Assembly: GCA_016934955.1 (NCBI GenBank)
Contig: JAFGRY010000026.1
Span: 230,628 to 294,627 of the forward strand
Source of the DNA: a bacterium
GTDB taxonomy: Bacteria > Zhuqueibacterota > QNDG01 > JAGLOF01
Length of the DNA: 64,000 nucleotides
Direction: 5' to 3'
Positions 41,744-51,156 of this stretch are shown one piece after another. Position 1 is the stretch's first letter; every line of letters starts with the position of its first letter. The notes beneath the pieces were generated by a model that was not told where the DNA came from, made no database searches, and saw only the letters and a list, made by a program, of their open reading frames with translations. The translations under genes were made by a program, and so were the position numbers.

Positions 41744-44700
41744 TTGTTCCATCTCTACACATCATCCGCGGGCTCGGGAAAGACCTTCACCCTGGTGAGG
41801 GAGTACCTCACCCTCTGCATGAAGAATCCGGACGACTACCCGCACATACTCGCCATCACCTTTACGAACAAGGCGGCGGCGGAGATGAAGAACCGCATCA
41901 TCACCAGCGTCCACACCTGGCTGAGCAGGGGGGCGGACCCCATTATGGACGCGGTGGTGGAGCGTGCCGGTCTCGATGCCGCGACCGCCCGGCGACGGGC
42001 GGAAAAACTGCGGGAGCTGCTGCTGCACCGCTATTCCGACCTGAGCGTAATGACCATCGACAGCTTTCTGGCCAAGATCGTCTACACCTTCGCGGACGAT
42101 CTCGATATGCCGCTCAGGTTCGACGTCGAACTCGATACCGCCTCCCTCACCCTGCAGCTCGTGGACAGGCTCATCCAGTCGGCCGGGCCCGATACCTACA
42201 CCGGGGAGATACTGAAAGCATTCGCCCTGGCAAAGATCGCCGACGGGAAATCATGGTTCGTCGAGCATGAACTGGTAAAGCTGGGCCGAATCGCGTTCAG
42301 TGAGAAAAACAGACGGTCGGTCACCGCGGTGGGCGACCCCCGCCTCCATGATGAATTCTGGCGGAGGTTTATCGCTTCGGTGTACGAGGAGATCGACCGC
42401 TTCCAGTCCCGGGTCCACCGCCGGGCGGCCGACGTGCTGCACATGATGCGCGAGCATGGTCTTTCGGTGGACGATTTTCCCCATGGTGCGAAGGGGGCTG
42501 CCGGGTGTCTGGCGAACCTGGCCACGAACACCGATCCCGCCAAATTCACCTTCAGCAAACGGCTGACTGAACGGCTGTGGCTTGCCGGGAACACCCCTCC
42601 GGCAACCCGGGCAGCCATTGAACGGCTGCTGCAGTCCGGATTTACGAAAGCGGTGGACGATCTCGAGTCGTATCTGGCCGGTGAGCTGCCTGCCTACACG
42701 ACCCATGTCCTGGTTGCCGCAAACATTTATACACAGGCCCTGATTCATCAGTTTCTCCAGGTCGCGGACGCGTATATAGCCGAAGTGAACCGGGTGCCGC
42801 TGCTCCATTTTTCGGATAAAGTATACAAGGTCGTATGCGATGAAAAAGTAAAATTCCTCTACTGGCGCCTCGGCGCCGAATACAGCAGCATTCTCATCGA
42901 TGAATTTCAGGACACATCGGAGATGCAGTGGCAGAATCTTCGGCCTCTGGTGGAAGAGTCGCTGGCGAACGGAGCATTCTGTATGGCAGTGGGAGATGGA
43001 AAACAGGCGATTTACCGGTGGCGGGCCGGGGATGTCAGGATAATGATGTCCGGGCTGGGGGATGCCGTTGAGCGGAACTGCCGGCGGGAGACGCTTGACC
43101 GTAATTTTCGCAGCCGTGAATACATTGTTGCCTTTAACAATCATATATTCCGGGCGATTCGAGATCTGCTGGGAAGCGGCGAAGCCGGTCTCCTGGAGCG
43201 CCTCTATGATGATGAAACCACCACCCAGAAGCCGGTGATTCAGGAACCGGGTTTCGTGCGCACGACGTTTATTGAACCGGAAGAGGGGAGCAGCTGGAAC
43301 GAAACCGTTCTGGAAGCGTTGTACCGCGATATCGAGGAGGCACGCTCGGCAGGCGGGGGATACGAGTACGGCGACATGGCGGTGCTCGTGCGGAGCAACA
43401 GGGAGGCAGGGGTCGTCGCGTCTTTCCTCGCCGGGAAGAACATCGACGTCATCTCTCCCGGCTCACTTTTTCTCATCAATTCCGACGCGGTGCGTTTCAT
43501 CATCAGTGTGCTCAGCTACACGGTCAGGGATGATGTGATTTCCCTGTACCATATGTGGCATTTCCGAAGACCGGCGGAGAGTGTGTTCACCGCCGGCACC
43601 GAACATGACCGGCTGCAGACGGAAAGGCGAATTTCGCCCAAATACGCGGCCAGAAAAGCGTTTATACGAAGAATGCCCCTCTATGAGGCCGTTGAGGAGA
43701 TCATCGCTATTTTCGGCCTCAACAGGCGCTACAAGGGATTTCTGCAGGGGCTGCTGGACGTCATTCTGACATTTTCCGAAAACCAGAGCAGCGATATCGC
43801 CGCATTTCTCCGCTGGTGGCAGGATAACTGCGGGACCGACAAAGCTGCGCTCACGTCAAGTGAAAAAGCGAATGCCGTACGCATTTCCACCATTCACAAG
43901 GCGAAAGGGCTCGAATTTCCCCTCGTTTTCATACCCTTCAGCTGGAATCTGACGAAATCCGGCACCCGCGGCGGCAGCACTGATCCGCTCTGGGTCACCG
44001 CTTCCGGCATCGGCGGGAATCCCGGCGCCTTTCCCTTTATCATCGTTCCGAACAAGCTCATGGAGCAATCGCTGTTCCGGGACGATCTGGAGGAGGAGCG
44101 GTCACTGGAGCGGATCGATAATCTCAATCTGCTCTATGTCGCCCTCACCAGGGCCGGGGACGAGCTGTATCTCTACCTGCCCGGCGGGGAGGTGAAGGGA
44201 AAAGAATCCGGTACCGCAGCGGATCTCCTCCGTGCCTGTATCGACTTCCCGGAAGGAACGCTGACGGGAAGCCGGTATGAAATCGGCCGGCGGTCACGAA
44301 AAAGAGCCGCTGATTCACCCGGCGAGTGCATTGCCGTCAGGGATTTCCCTTCTGCATCCTGGAGAAACAGGATCACGGTGAAAAGGCGGGCGGGCGAACT
44401 GATCTGTCTTCAGGCTGAAGCCGAGAAGGAACGCATCGGCAGGGGCATGTTTATGCATGACCTGCTCGCGGAAATACGGGTTGAGGGTGATATCGAGGCG
44501 GCGGTCGAACAGCGGCGGCTGCTGGGTCAGATCAGCAGTGAAGAAAAAGAGGAACTGGCGGCTTCACTGCACGCGCTGATGCAGATCGCCGTTCCGGGAG
44601 GAAGGGTCGCCGACTGGTTTCGGCCCGGGATCACGATTGTCAGCGAGACCGCTATTTTTACCGGCACCAGGGAGTACCGTCCCGACCGGGTGATTCTTGA

Positions 44701-44860
44701 CAATGGACGGGCCGTTGTCATCGATTACAAGACCGGAAAAAAGGACGCCGGCCACAGCGGGCAGGTCGAGACCTATGCGGCGTTGCTGCGACAGATGGGG
44801 TATGCGCCGGTCACGAAGTATCTGCTGTACATCGATCTGCGGGAAGTGGAGGAGGTGTGA
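41744..44860 (+). CDS. addA: AddA-type UvrD helicase/nuclease
   Basis: A 1038-residue protein. Superfamily 1A helicase motifs are Walker A TSSAGSGKT (6-14), LAITFTNKAAAEMKNR (Ia), SVMTIDSFLA, LIDEFQDTSEMQW (II), GDGKQAIYRWRAGD (III), RISTIHKAKGLEFPLV (V) and LLYVALTRAGDELYLY (VI). A PD-(D/E)xK nuclease ends the protein: RGMFMHDLLAE, RPDRVIL and AVVIDYKTGKK. It would work with AddB in double-strand-break end resection. The start is TTG; the site before it is weak (GGCAGG). The stop overlaps the addB start (TGATG). Confidence 0.92.
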   Translation: MFHLYTSSAGSGKTFTLVREYLTLCMKNPDDYPHILAITFTNKAAAEMKNRIITSVHTWLSRGADPIMDAVVERAGLDAATARRRAEKLRELLLHRYSDLSVMTIDSFLAKIVYTFADDLDMPLRFDVELDTASLTLQLVDRLIQSAGPDTYTGEILKAFALAKIADGKSWFVEHELVKLGRIAFSEKNRRSVTAVGDPRLHDEFWRRFIASVYEEIDRFQSRVHRRAADVLHMMREHGLSVDDFPHGAKGAAGCLANLATNTDPAKFTFSKRLTERLWLAGNTPPATRAAIERLLQSGFTKAVDDLESYLAGELPAYTTHVLVAANIYTQALIHQFLQVADAYIAEVNRVPLLHFSDKVYKVVCDEKVKFLYWRLGAEYSSILIDEFQDTSEMQWQNLRPLVEESLANGAFCMAVGDGKQAIYRWRAGDVRIMMSGLGDAVERNCRRETLDRNFRSREYIVAFNNHIFRAIRDLLGSGEAGLLERLYDDETTTQKPVIQEPGFVRTTFIEPEEGSSWNETVLEALYRDIEEARSAGGGYEYGDMAVLVRSNREAGVVASFLAGKNIDVISPGSLFLINSDAVRFIISVLSYTVRDDVISLYHMWHFRRPAESVFTAGTEHDRLQTERRISPKYAARKAFIRRMPLYEAVEEIIAIFGLNRRYKGFLQGLLDVILTFSENQSSDIAAFLRWWQDNCGTDKAALTSSEKANAVRISTIHKAKGLEFPLVFIPFSWNLTKSGTRGGSTDPLWVTASGIGGNPGAFPFIIVPNKLMEQSLFRDDLEEERSLERIDNLNLLYVALTRAGDELYLYLPGGEVKGKESGTAADLLRACIDFPEGTLTGSRYEIGRRSRKRAADSPGECIAVRDFPSASWRNRITVKRRAGELICLQAEAEKERIGRGMFMHDLLAEIRVEGDIEAAVEQRRLLGQISSEEKEELAASLHALMQIAVPGGRVADWFRPGITIVSETAIFTGTREYRPDRVILDNGRAVVIDYKTGKKDAGHSGQVETYAALLRQMGYAPVTKYLLYIDLREVEEV

Positions 44861-47613
44861 TGGAATTTTTACGCAGAGTCGTCAGCGATCTGAACGGCCG
44901 GGGCATCGATCTGAAGCGTACCGCCGTGGTGACCCCCAGCAGGAGGGCGGGGCTGTTTTTGAAAAAATACCTGTATGACCGGGAGGGTGCATCGAATCCG
45001 GTATGGCTTCCGGACCGGTTCTCAATTCAGGATTTCGTCGCCGCGGTCAGCAGGATCACCCTTCTGGATCATCTCTCCCTGGTCTTCAAGCTCTACCCGG
45101 TGTATCGGGCGGTCTTCAACAGCCCCAGGCCGTTCGACGCCTACTATCAATGGGGCAGCATCGTCATTTCCGACTTCAATGAGATCGATCTCTGTCTCTG
45201 CGACCGCGGGACACTCTTTGAAAAACTGCAGAACCTCTCACGCATTGGTACCGAGAGCGCCGGCAATACGCCCATGGTGAACGAGTTCATCCGGTTTGCC
45301 GGAGCACTCAAGGATCTCTACTTTTCCTTTACCTCCAGGCTGCTGGAGACCCGTGAAGGGTATTACGGCCTGGCTCTGCGGGAGATCCCCGGGGATTTTG
45401 ACGCGGACCGGTTCAGCCGCTGGGATACTATCGTATTCGCCGGGTTCAATGCGCTCACCGCAGGTGAACAGACACTGATAGCCGGGCTGGAGGAGGCGGG
45501 AAAGGCACTCGTCTACTGGGATATCGATGCCTGGTTCTACGATAATGATGCCCAGGAAGCGGGCCGGTTTTTTCGAAAGAACCCGCGTATCGACCGCAGC
45601 ACGGCCTCCTGGATCGATGATGATCTGCGCACCCTCCCCAAAACCATTTCCATCACCGGAACGGCCGGCAGAGCGGGCATGGCCAAGGTGCTCGGCTCTC
45701 TGCTTGCCGAAGAGGAACAGTTCGCCCAGGATGACACCGCGGTCATCCTGCCGGACGAGACGCTTCTCTTTCCGGTCCTGCACTCTCTTCCGGATCGTAT
45801 TTCGCGTATCAACGTGACTATGGGGTATCCGCTCAAGTACACGGCTCTCTACAACCTGGTGGAGGCGGTGTTCGATATGCATATCGATGCCGGAGGGGGA
45901 AGCGAGGGCGCGTTCCGGTATGCTTCCGTCGCAGCGGTGCTCAGGCATCCCTACATATATCCCATGGCCGAAGAGGCGGTAGAGGAAATCCTGGCCCTGT
46001 CCCGGGATCAGCAGCTCGCCTTTCTGCAGCAGGATCTGCTGCAGCCACTGAACAGGCTGATTCCCGGTCTCTTCGAGCCAGTATCCGCGACAGGGGATAT
46101 GGTGGCCCTTATCTCGAACCTGCTCAGGCAGATCGCTTCCTGGATCGAAGCAGGCGATCCGGAGCAGCATCTCTTCGAGATTGAATATCTTTTCCAGTTC
46201 ATGACCCGGCTGCAGCGCATTGCCGGTTTTCTCGAGGACTACGAGGTTCATACGGATATCCCGACCTTTCGGCGCCTCTTCCGGGATGTCATCCAGTCCA
46301 CATCGGTGCCCTTTATCGGCGAGCCGCTGCACGGCCTGCAGATAATGGGACTGCTGGAGACTCGTTCGCTCGACTTCAAACACGTGATTATCCTCTCCGT
46401 GAACGAGGGCATTCTTCCCGCGGCACAGGCGGGTGAAACCTACATTCCCAACGATGTACGGGAGGATGCGGGCATGCCGACATCACTGCATCAGGACGCT
46501 GTCTATGCCTACTATTTCTACCGGCTGCTGAAGCGGGCCGAAAAAGTGACCATCCTCTACAATACCGTGCACGATTCCTTCGGCAAGGGGGAAAAAAGCC
46601 GTTTCATCGAGCAGATCCTTCATGAACTGGCGTCGGCCGGTCCGGCGGTCACCGTCAGGGAAACCATCGCTTCCATCGAACCGGTTTTCGACGCGGCCGC
46701 GGAAATCGTCATTCCGAAATCCGAAGAAATCATGGCCCTGCTGGCCTCCCGTCACTACAGTCCGACCAGCCTGCAGACCTACCTGAACTGCTCCCTCAGG
46801 TTTTATTTCACGTACATCCTCGGCCTTGCCCGGGAGGATGATGTGCTGGAAACCGCCGATGCGTCTGTATTCGGAACAATTCTGCACGAAGTGCTCAACC
46901 GTTTGTATCGACCCCTGCTGAAAAAACCGCTCACCACCGAGCATATCTCGGACATGAAAGAGCGGGCGACCGGTCTTGTGAGCGAGATATACCGGGAAAA
47001 AATGGGGACCGCCGACCTGGCCCGCGGTAAAAATTATCTCTATCGGGAGATCATCGAAACGCTTGTTCTGGAATACCTCGAAGGCGAGCGGCCCGGGCTG
47101 ACCGTCCTTTCCACGGAAGAACGATTTTCCGCGGTGTACGAGTCCGCCAGCGGGCCCATTTCACTGCTGGGGTACATTGACCGGATCCAGACGGACGGCA
47201 CCGCCGCCGATCTCATCGATTTCAAGACGGGGACGGTGTCATCCCTGGCGATCTCATCGTTCGCTGACCTTTCTTCGGATCAGCTGCGGGAGAAACTGAG
47301 AGAGAAAAGCGGTGTTCTGCAGCTGCTGATCTACTGCCTGCTGACCTGCAGGAGCGGCAGGGTCGATTCACGCCTGGACCTGCGGCCCTGTCTGTACAGT
47401 TTCCGGACGCAGCGGGAAGGCAAAGGGGCGCGTTTTCTCGATCTCGGGGACGGTGCTGCCAGGCTGCGGCCCAAAGCCGCGGCAGCCGCGGCCGGCAGGG
47501 TTCTCGATGCGGTATGCGAGCCGCTTTTCGATCCCGACGACCCGTTCCGGCAGACCGCGGACCGGCCGGTGTGCGCCTACTGCCCCTTTGTTACCGTCTG
47601 CGGCCGCCAATAA
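44860..47613 (+). CDS. addB: AddB-type PD-(D/E)XK nuclease subunit
   Basis: About 917 residues. The N-terminal part is an inactivated helicase-like region beginning VVTPSRRAGLFLKKYL. The C-terminal nuclease domain (about 625-917) has SPTSLQTYLNCSLRFYFTYI, FGTILHEVLNRLY, LGYIDRIQTDG and LIDFKTG. The Cys in YLNCSL plus the terminal CAYCPFVTVC gives the four-Cys arrangement of the Fe-S nuclease in AddB. It forms the break-repair complex with AddA. GGAGGAGG precedes the ATG, and its start overlaps the addA stop. Confidence 0.9.
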   Translation: MEFLRRVVSDLNGRGIDLKRTAVVTPSRRAGLFLKKYLYDREGASNPVWLPDRFSIQDFVAAVSRITLLDHLSLVFKLYPVYRAVFNSPRPFDAYYQWGSIVISDFNEIDLCLCDRGTLFEKLQNLSRIGTESAGNTPMVNEFIRFAGALKDLYFSFTSRLLETREGYYGLALREIPGDFDADRFSRWDTIVFAGFNALTAGEQTLIAGLEEAGKALVYWDIDAWFYDNDAQEAGRFFRKNPRIDRSTASWIDDDLRTLPKTISITGTAGRAGMAKVLGSLLAEEEQFAQDDTAVILPDETLLFPVLHSLPDRISRINVTMGYPLKYTALYNLVEAVFDMHIDAGGGSEGAFRYASVAAVLRHPYIYPMAEEAVEEILALSRDQQLAFLQQDLLQPLNRLIPGLFEPVSATGDMVALISNLLRQIASWIEAGDPEQHLFEIEYLFQFMTRLQRIAGFLEDYEVHTDIPTFRRLFRDVIQSTSVPFIGEPLHGLQIMGLLETRSLDFKHVIILSVNEGILPAAQAGETYIPNDVREDAGMPTSLHQDAVYAYYFYRLLKRAEKVTILYNTVHDSFGKGEKSRFIEQILHELASAGPAVTVRETIASIEPVFDAAAEIVIPKSEEIMALLASRHYSPTSLQTYLNCSLRFYFTYILGLAREDDVLETADASVFGTILHEVLNRLYRPLLKKPLTTEHISDMKERATGLVSEIYREKMGTADLARGKNYLYREIIETLVLEYLEGERPGLTVLSTEERFSAVYESASGPISLLGYIDRIQTDGTAADLIDFKTGTVSSLAISSFADLSSDQLREKLREKSGVLQLLIYCLLTCRSGRVDSRLDLRPCLYSFRTQREGKGARFLDLGDGAARLRPKAAAAAAGRVLDAVCEPLFDPDDPFRQTADRPVCAYCPFVTVCGRQ

Positions 47614-47634
47614 CCCGGCAACGGGAAGGAAAAA

Positions 47635-47895
47635 ATGATGAAGACCGCTGGAAAACCGGTGATTGTCTATCCCCGCTCGTGGGCCTTCAAAGTGATCGGT
47701 CCTGATCCCGATGCGGTGCTGAGAGCGATACGGGAATGCCTCCCTGACCGGGCGTACGAGTGCGAACCCTCCAACCGCAGCAGGACCGGCAAATATCGCT
47801 CTTTCAGCCTTCTCACCACGGTCTCCAGTGAAGAGGACCGGGACCGGCTCTTTTTCGCGCTGAGGGACCACGAAGCGGTCAGCGCGGTGCTGTAG
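47635..47895 (+). CDS. DUF493 (YbeD-like) protein
   Basis: An 86-residue protein with the YbeD pattern: YPRSWAFKVIGPDPDAVLRAI, SRTGKYRSFSLLTTVSSEEDR, and a C-terminal ALRDHEAVSAVL. It is a small ferredoxin-like fold resembling the ACT domain. Its function is not established; a regulatory role is assumed for the fold. GGGAAGGA precedes two adjacent ATG codons. It converges with the M24 peptidase gene. Confidence 0.85.
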   Translation: MMKTAGKPVIVYPRSWAFKVIGPDPDAVLRAIRECLPDRAYECEPSNRSRTGKYRSFSLLTTVSSEEDRDRLFFALRDHEAVSAVL

Positions 47896-47925
47896 CACCA
47901 CCGCGCCGGTCCGGGGCGGCCGGTA

Positions 47926-49386
47926 CTATTCACTGTCGAGCCGCAGATCCAGCGGCTCCCGCATCAGGGCTTCGATGCTTTCAACGGTCCGGGGAGCGGC
48001 CGAGGAAAGAATGCGGTTGCCTTTCTCCGTGATCAGGATGTCATCCTCTATGCGGATTCCGGTATCGCGATAGCGGTCGAACACCGGTCTTATGTTCGCG
48101 ATGAACGCTTCCACGTCCTCAGGGCTCACATCGGGCCGCCTGACGACCGTTTCTTTGAAATTCGTGAGCATGGTTTCCGCGATATAGAGTCCCGGCTCGA
48201 TGGTGAGCACCATGCCCGGCCGGTATGTACCCTGTCCCGTGAACCACTCCGTGGGGTCCCCGACATCGTGCACATCCATGCCCAGCATGTGGCTGATGGC
48301 ATCGTAGTAATAGGCCAGATGCTGCCACGTGGTGCCGGGATCGGTGATCAGTCCCAGGCTGAACAGCCCTTTCTTGATCACCGCTTCCGCCGCCTGGAGC
48401 ATCTCGTTCTGGGTGTTGCCCGGTTTCATCACCTGAATGGCGGCCTGCTGTGCGTCCAGAACGATGCGGTACACCGCCCGCTGTTCGGGGGTGAACAGCC
48501 CCGATACCGGGATAGTGCGGGTGACGTCGGCCGTGTACATGCCGTATTCGGCCCCGATGTCAAGAACGATGAGGTCTCCGGCTTCGGTGCGGCGGGTGTT
48601 CTTTTCGTAATGAAACACGCACGAGTTCGGTCCCGAGCCGATGATCGAGGGGAATCCTTCGCGCATGGATCCGTGCCGCTTGTATTCAAAATCGAGAACC
48701 GCGCCGAGTTCGTTTTCCAGAATCCCCGGAAAAGCGGCCCGGGCCGCGGCCCGGTGAGCGGAACAGGTGATGTCGATGGCCCGCTGCAGCAGTGCGATCT
48801 CGCTCTCATCCTTGATCAGCCGCATCTCGTGCACCGGTTTGAGCAGATCCATCAGCACCGCGGGTCGGCGCCAGGTGTACATGCCGGCGGCCCGGGAAAA
48901 GATCGCGTCGTAATCATCCCTGTTTTTCAGGTCGAAATAGACAGTGTCGTACATGCCGGCTCTGCGGGCGAGGAAGAAATCCAGTTCACTGAGCGCGTAG
49001 GCGGTGTCCGCACCGTACACGCTCATGGCGCCCTCGATTCCCGGGAGGTCCCCGAACCAGAGCATGGAGGAGCTGTTTCGCGGCTCCACGAAAAGGATGA
49101 ACCGCTTGGCTTCGCCCGGCAGCAGCATCATGACCGCGTTCGCCTCTTCCAGCCCGGTGAGGTAGTAAAAATCGCTGGAAGCGCGGTAGGGGTAGGTGTT
49201 GTCGCTGTTCCTGGTGACGACGTCGGGATTGCGTAAAAACGCGAATCCTCCGTTCATCGTTTCCATAAGGGCCGCGCGCCGCCCGGCGAACACGGACATG
49301 TCGGATGTCTGGGCCGTGAGAGCCGTGCATGTGAGGATCAGGGCCGTGCCTGACCACCGGATCAGCAGAGATCTGCGCCTGGACAT
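47926..49386 (-). CDS. secreted Xaa-Pro aminopeptidase (M24B)
   Basis: A 486-residue protein with a signal peptide (SLLIRWSGTALILTCTALTAQ). An N-terminal creatinase-like domain precedes the pita-bread metallopeptidase. Metal ligands are visible: Asp pair in VLDIGAEYGMYTADVTRT, His in HMLGMDVHDVGD, Glu in VLTIEPGLY and Glu in GIRIEDDILIT. It removes N-terminal residues before proline; the signal peptide places it in the periplasm or outside. AGGAGG lies 6 nt before the ATG. It is divergent from the DUF697-like gene. Confidence 0.9.
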   Translation of the reverse strand: MSRRRSLLIRWSGTALILTCTALTAQTSDMSVFAGRRAALMETMNGGFAFLRNPDVVTRNSDNTYPYRASSDFYYLTGLEEANAVMMLLPGEAKRFILFVEPRNSSSMLWFGDLPGIEGAMSVYGADTAYALSELDFFLARRAGMYDTVYFDLKNRDDYDAIFSRAAGMYTWRRPAVLMDLLKPVHEMRLIKDESEIALLQRAIDITCSAHRAAARAAFPGILENELGAVLDFEYKRHGSMREGFPSIIGSGPNSCVFHYEKNTRRTEAGDLIVLDIGAEYGMYTADVTRTIPVSGLFTPEQRAVYRIVLDAQQAAIQVMKPGNTQNEMLQAAEAVIKKGLFSLGLITDPGTTWQHLAYYYDAISHMLGMDVHDVGDPTEWFTGQGTYRPGMVLTIEPGLYIAETMLTNFKETVVRRPDVSPEDVEAFIANIRPVFDRYRDTGIRIEDDILITEKGNRILSSAAPRTVESIEALMREPLDLRLDSE

Positions 49387-49440
49387 GGGTGCCTCCTGTT
49401 TGTTTTCACTGAATACCGGCTAATATACGTATTATTTATC

Positions 49441-49469
49441 TTGTTTGTTTTAGGAAAAACAGCTACAAT
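49441..49469 (+). promoter_or_regulatory. promoter for the DUF697-like gene
   Basis: TTGTTT, 17 nt, TACAAT. The predicted start is near 49476, downstream of the in-frame GTG at 49470, which points to the ATG at 49488 as the start codon. Confidence 0.55.
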
Positions 49470-49487
49470 GTGACGGATGGTGCCGAC

Positions 49488-50576
49488 ATGGTGAAGATCA
49501 TTAAAAAATTTCTCTTTCTGCTCTCCTTCTTTTTTCTTTACCTCATCGTTAAGGAGCTGCTGGTCCTCTACCAGGCCGCCTCCTCGCTGCACCCCTGGGC
49601 TGGCTGGGTGCTGACGTTCCTGCTCACCGCCTTCGCCGTCTATTTCATTGTGCTGCCCGCGGTCAGGATCATCGCCATGCCCCGGCTGCACCGGCCGGTG
49701 CGCGATCCCGAGAGGATCCCGGCCCTGATCCGCAGACGGATGCGGCGGCTCCGCGGCAATCCCGTTCTGGAGGCCTGCGGGTTCGACGCTGAGGCTGCGG
49801 GGGCAACGAGGGACGACTACGAGCGGGCCATGGCGGCCCTGGAGCCGGAGCTGAAGAAGATCCGCAAGCGGTACGTCACCCGGGTGTTCTACCTGACCAG
49901 CGTCGCCCAGAACGGCTTTCTCGACGCCCTGATCATCCTCTCCACTGGGGTGAATCTCGTCAGGGACCTGTTCACGCTCTACAGCGGCCGGGCCGATACC
50001 AGGGATATTCTTTACATCGGCAAACAGGTCTACTACTCCATGATCATCGGAGGATCGGAAGGGGTGGAGTACGCCGCCGACGAGATCATTTCCAAGTTTT
50101 TTTCCGGCAGCATCAAAAACCTGCCCTTCGCCTCCCGCATCTTCGGCTCGGTTGCCGACGGATTCGTCAATGCCGCGCTGCTGACCCGCATCTCCCTGAT
50201 CACGGAAAACGTCTGCCGCCGCCTCTTTATCGAGTCCGAGAGGGCCCTCTACCCGGCCCGGCACACGGTTGTCTCCGCCACCCGCATTCTCACCGCCGAC
50301 ATCATGGAGCGTGTCGCAAAAGAGCTGAAACAGCTCGCCGGCGACAAGACGAAGCAGGTGCTGCTCGCCACCGTCAATCCCGTCGGCTACATCATGGGAC
50401 GGGTGCTGGACAAATACGCGGACGGGCACGAATCCATGCCCGAAGAGCGGCGCATCTTCATGCATGATATGTCGGCCATCGCCCACAACCCCTTTGCCTT
50501 TGTGTTCAGGAAAGTGAGGGAGGTGTTCAGGCCGTCGCTGCGCAGGGCACGTGAAGAGGAGGAGACGGTTTTTTAA
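49488..50576 (+). CDS. DUF697-like membrane protein
   Basis: About 362 residues. Two hydrophobic N-terminal segments (FLFLLSFFFLYLIV and WVLTFLLTAFAVYFIVL) are followed by a basic region, then a DUF697/YcjF-like helical domain with SVAQNGFLDALIILSTGVNLV and VGYIMGRVLDKY-type sequence. Such proteins often accompany or carry a GTPase, but no GTPase motif is present here and none is adjacent. The function is unknown. The start choice is based on promoter position; GGATGG serves as a weak RBS. Confidence 0.65.
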   Translation: MVKIIKKFLFLLSFFFLYLIVKELLVLYQAASSLHPWAGWVLTFLLTAFAVYFIVLPAVRIIAMPRLHRPVRDPERIPALIRRRMRRLRGNPVLEACGFDAEAAGATRDDYERAMAALEPELKKIRKRYVTRVFYLTSVAQNGFLDALIILSTGVNLVRDLFTLYSGRADTRDILYIGKQVYYSMIIGGSEGVEYAADEIISKFFSGSIKNLPFASRIFGSVADGFVNAALLTRISLITENVCRRLFIESERALYPARHTVVSATRILTADIMERVAKELKQLAGDKTKQVLLATVNPVGYIMGRVLDKYADGHESMPEERRIFMHDMSAIAHNPFAFVFRKVREVFRPSLRRAREEEETVF

Positions 50577-50673
50577 AAAAGGAAAAAGTCCGCCCCCTTC
50601 CACATAAAAAGTGCGGCAGAAGCCCGGTGTGGCGGCGGGGGTTTTATCCTTTATCCTTGGTTTCTTTTCCCCC

Positions 50674-50702
50674 TTGCATTTCCCTTCGCGATTTTCTATC
50701 TT
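50674..50702 (+). promoter_or_regulatory. promoter of the metal-efflux gene set, predicting a leaderless mRNA
   Basis: TTGCAT, 17 nt, TATCTT. The expected start (about 50709) is 2 nt from the ATG at 50711, and there is no Shine-Dalgarno. Confidence 0.5.
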
Positions 50703-50710
50703 AAAGATCG

Positions 50711-51088
50711 ATGATACGAACCCTCACCCGCGGTTGTGTCGTCGCCCTGCTCATGTGCGAGTTTCTGCTCTCGGGCGTCGGCTACTGCGGACATACCCAC
50801 ACCCATGTGCACCCCGGAGCCGGGTGCGGGATCGGATTCACGGAATCCGACGACGGCTGCGCCGATCTGCCGCATGCCCACCCGCCGCAGCCCGGTGACG
50901 CGGGCGGCGACGACAGTCACCGGGGCTCCCATCGCTGTCACTGTTTCTGCCTCGGCCATGTGGACGCGGAGACCGCGGGGCTGAGCGGATCCGTCTATTT
51001 CCTGAGCACAATCATCCAGCCCCTTCCGGCCTCCCTGTACGATGTTCACGTTATGCGGGTTATTTTTCATCCTCCCATTTCCGCCTGA
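50711..51088 (+). CDS. small exported His/Cys-rich protein of the metal-efflux cluster
   Basis: A 125-residue protein. The N-terminal hydrophobic segment (VVALLMCEFLLSGVGYC) looks like a signal peptide. The mature part holds HTHTHVH, HAHPP and HRGSHRCHCFCLGH clusters of metal-binding residues, and the tail ends IFHPPISA. It is probably a periplasmic metal-binding or sensing protein for the efflux system 68 nt downstream (inference). No RBS is visible, in line with a leaderless transcript. Confidence 0.65.
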   Translation: MIRTLTRGCVVALLMCEFLLSGVGYCGHTHTHVHPGAGCGIGFTESDDGCADLPHAHPPQPGDAGGDDSHRGSHRCHCFCLGHVDAETAGLSGSVYFLSTIIQPLPASLYDVHVMRVIFHPPISA

Positions 51089-51156
51089 CCGGCGGCGTCA
51101 TCCAGCGAATTATATTATCATTTACTTTTATATTTTCATCGTGTCATGGAGGTGCA

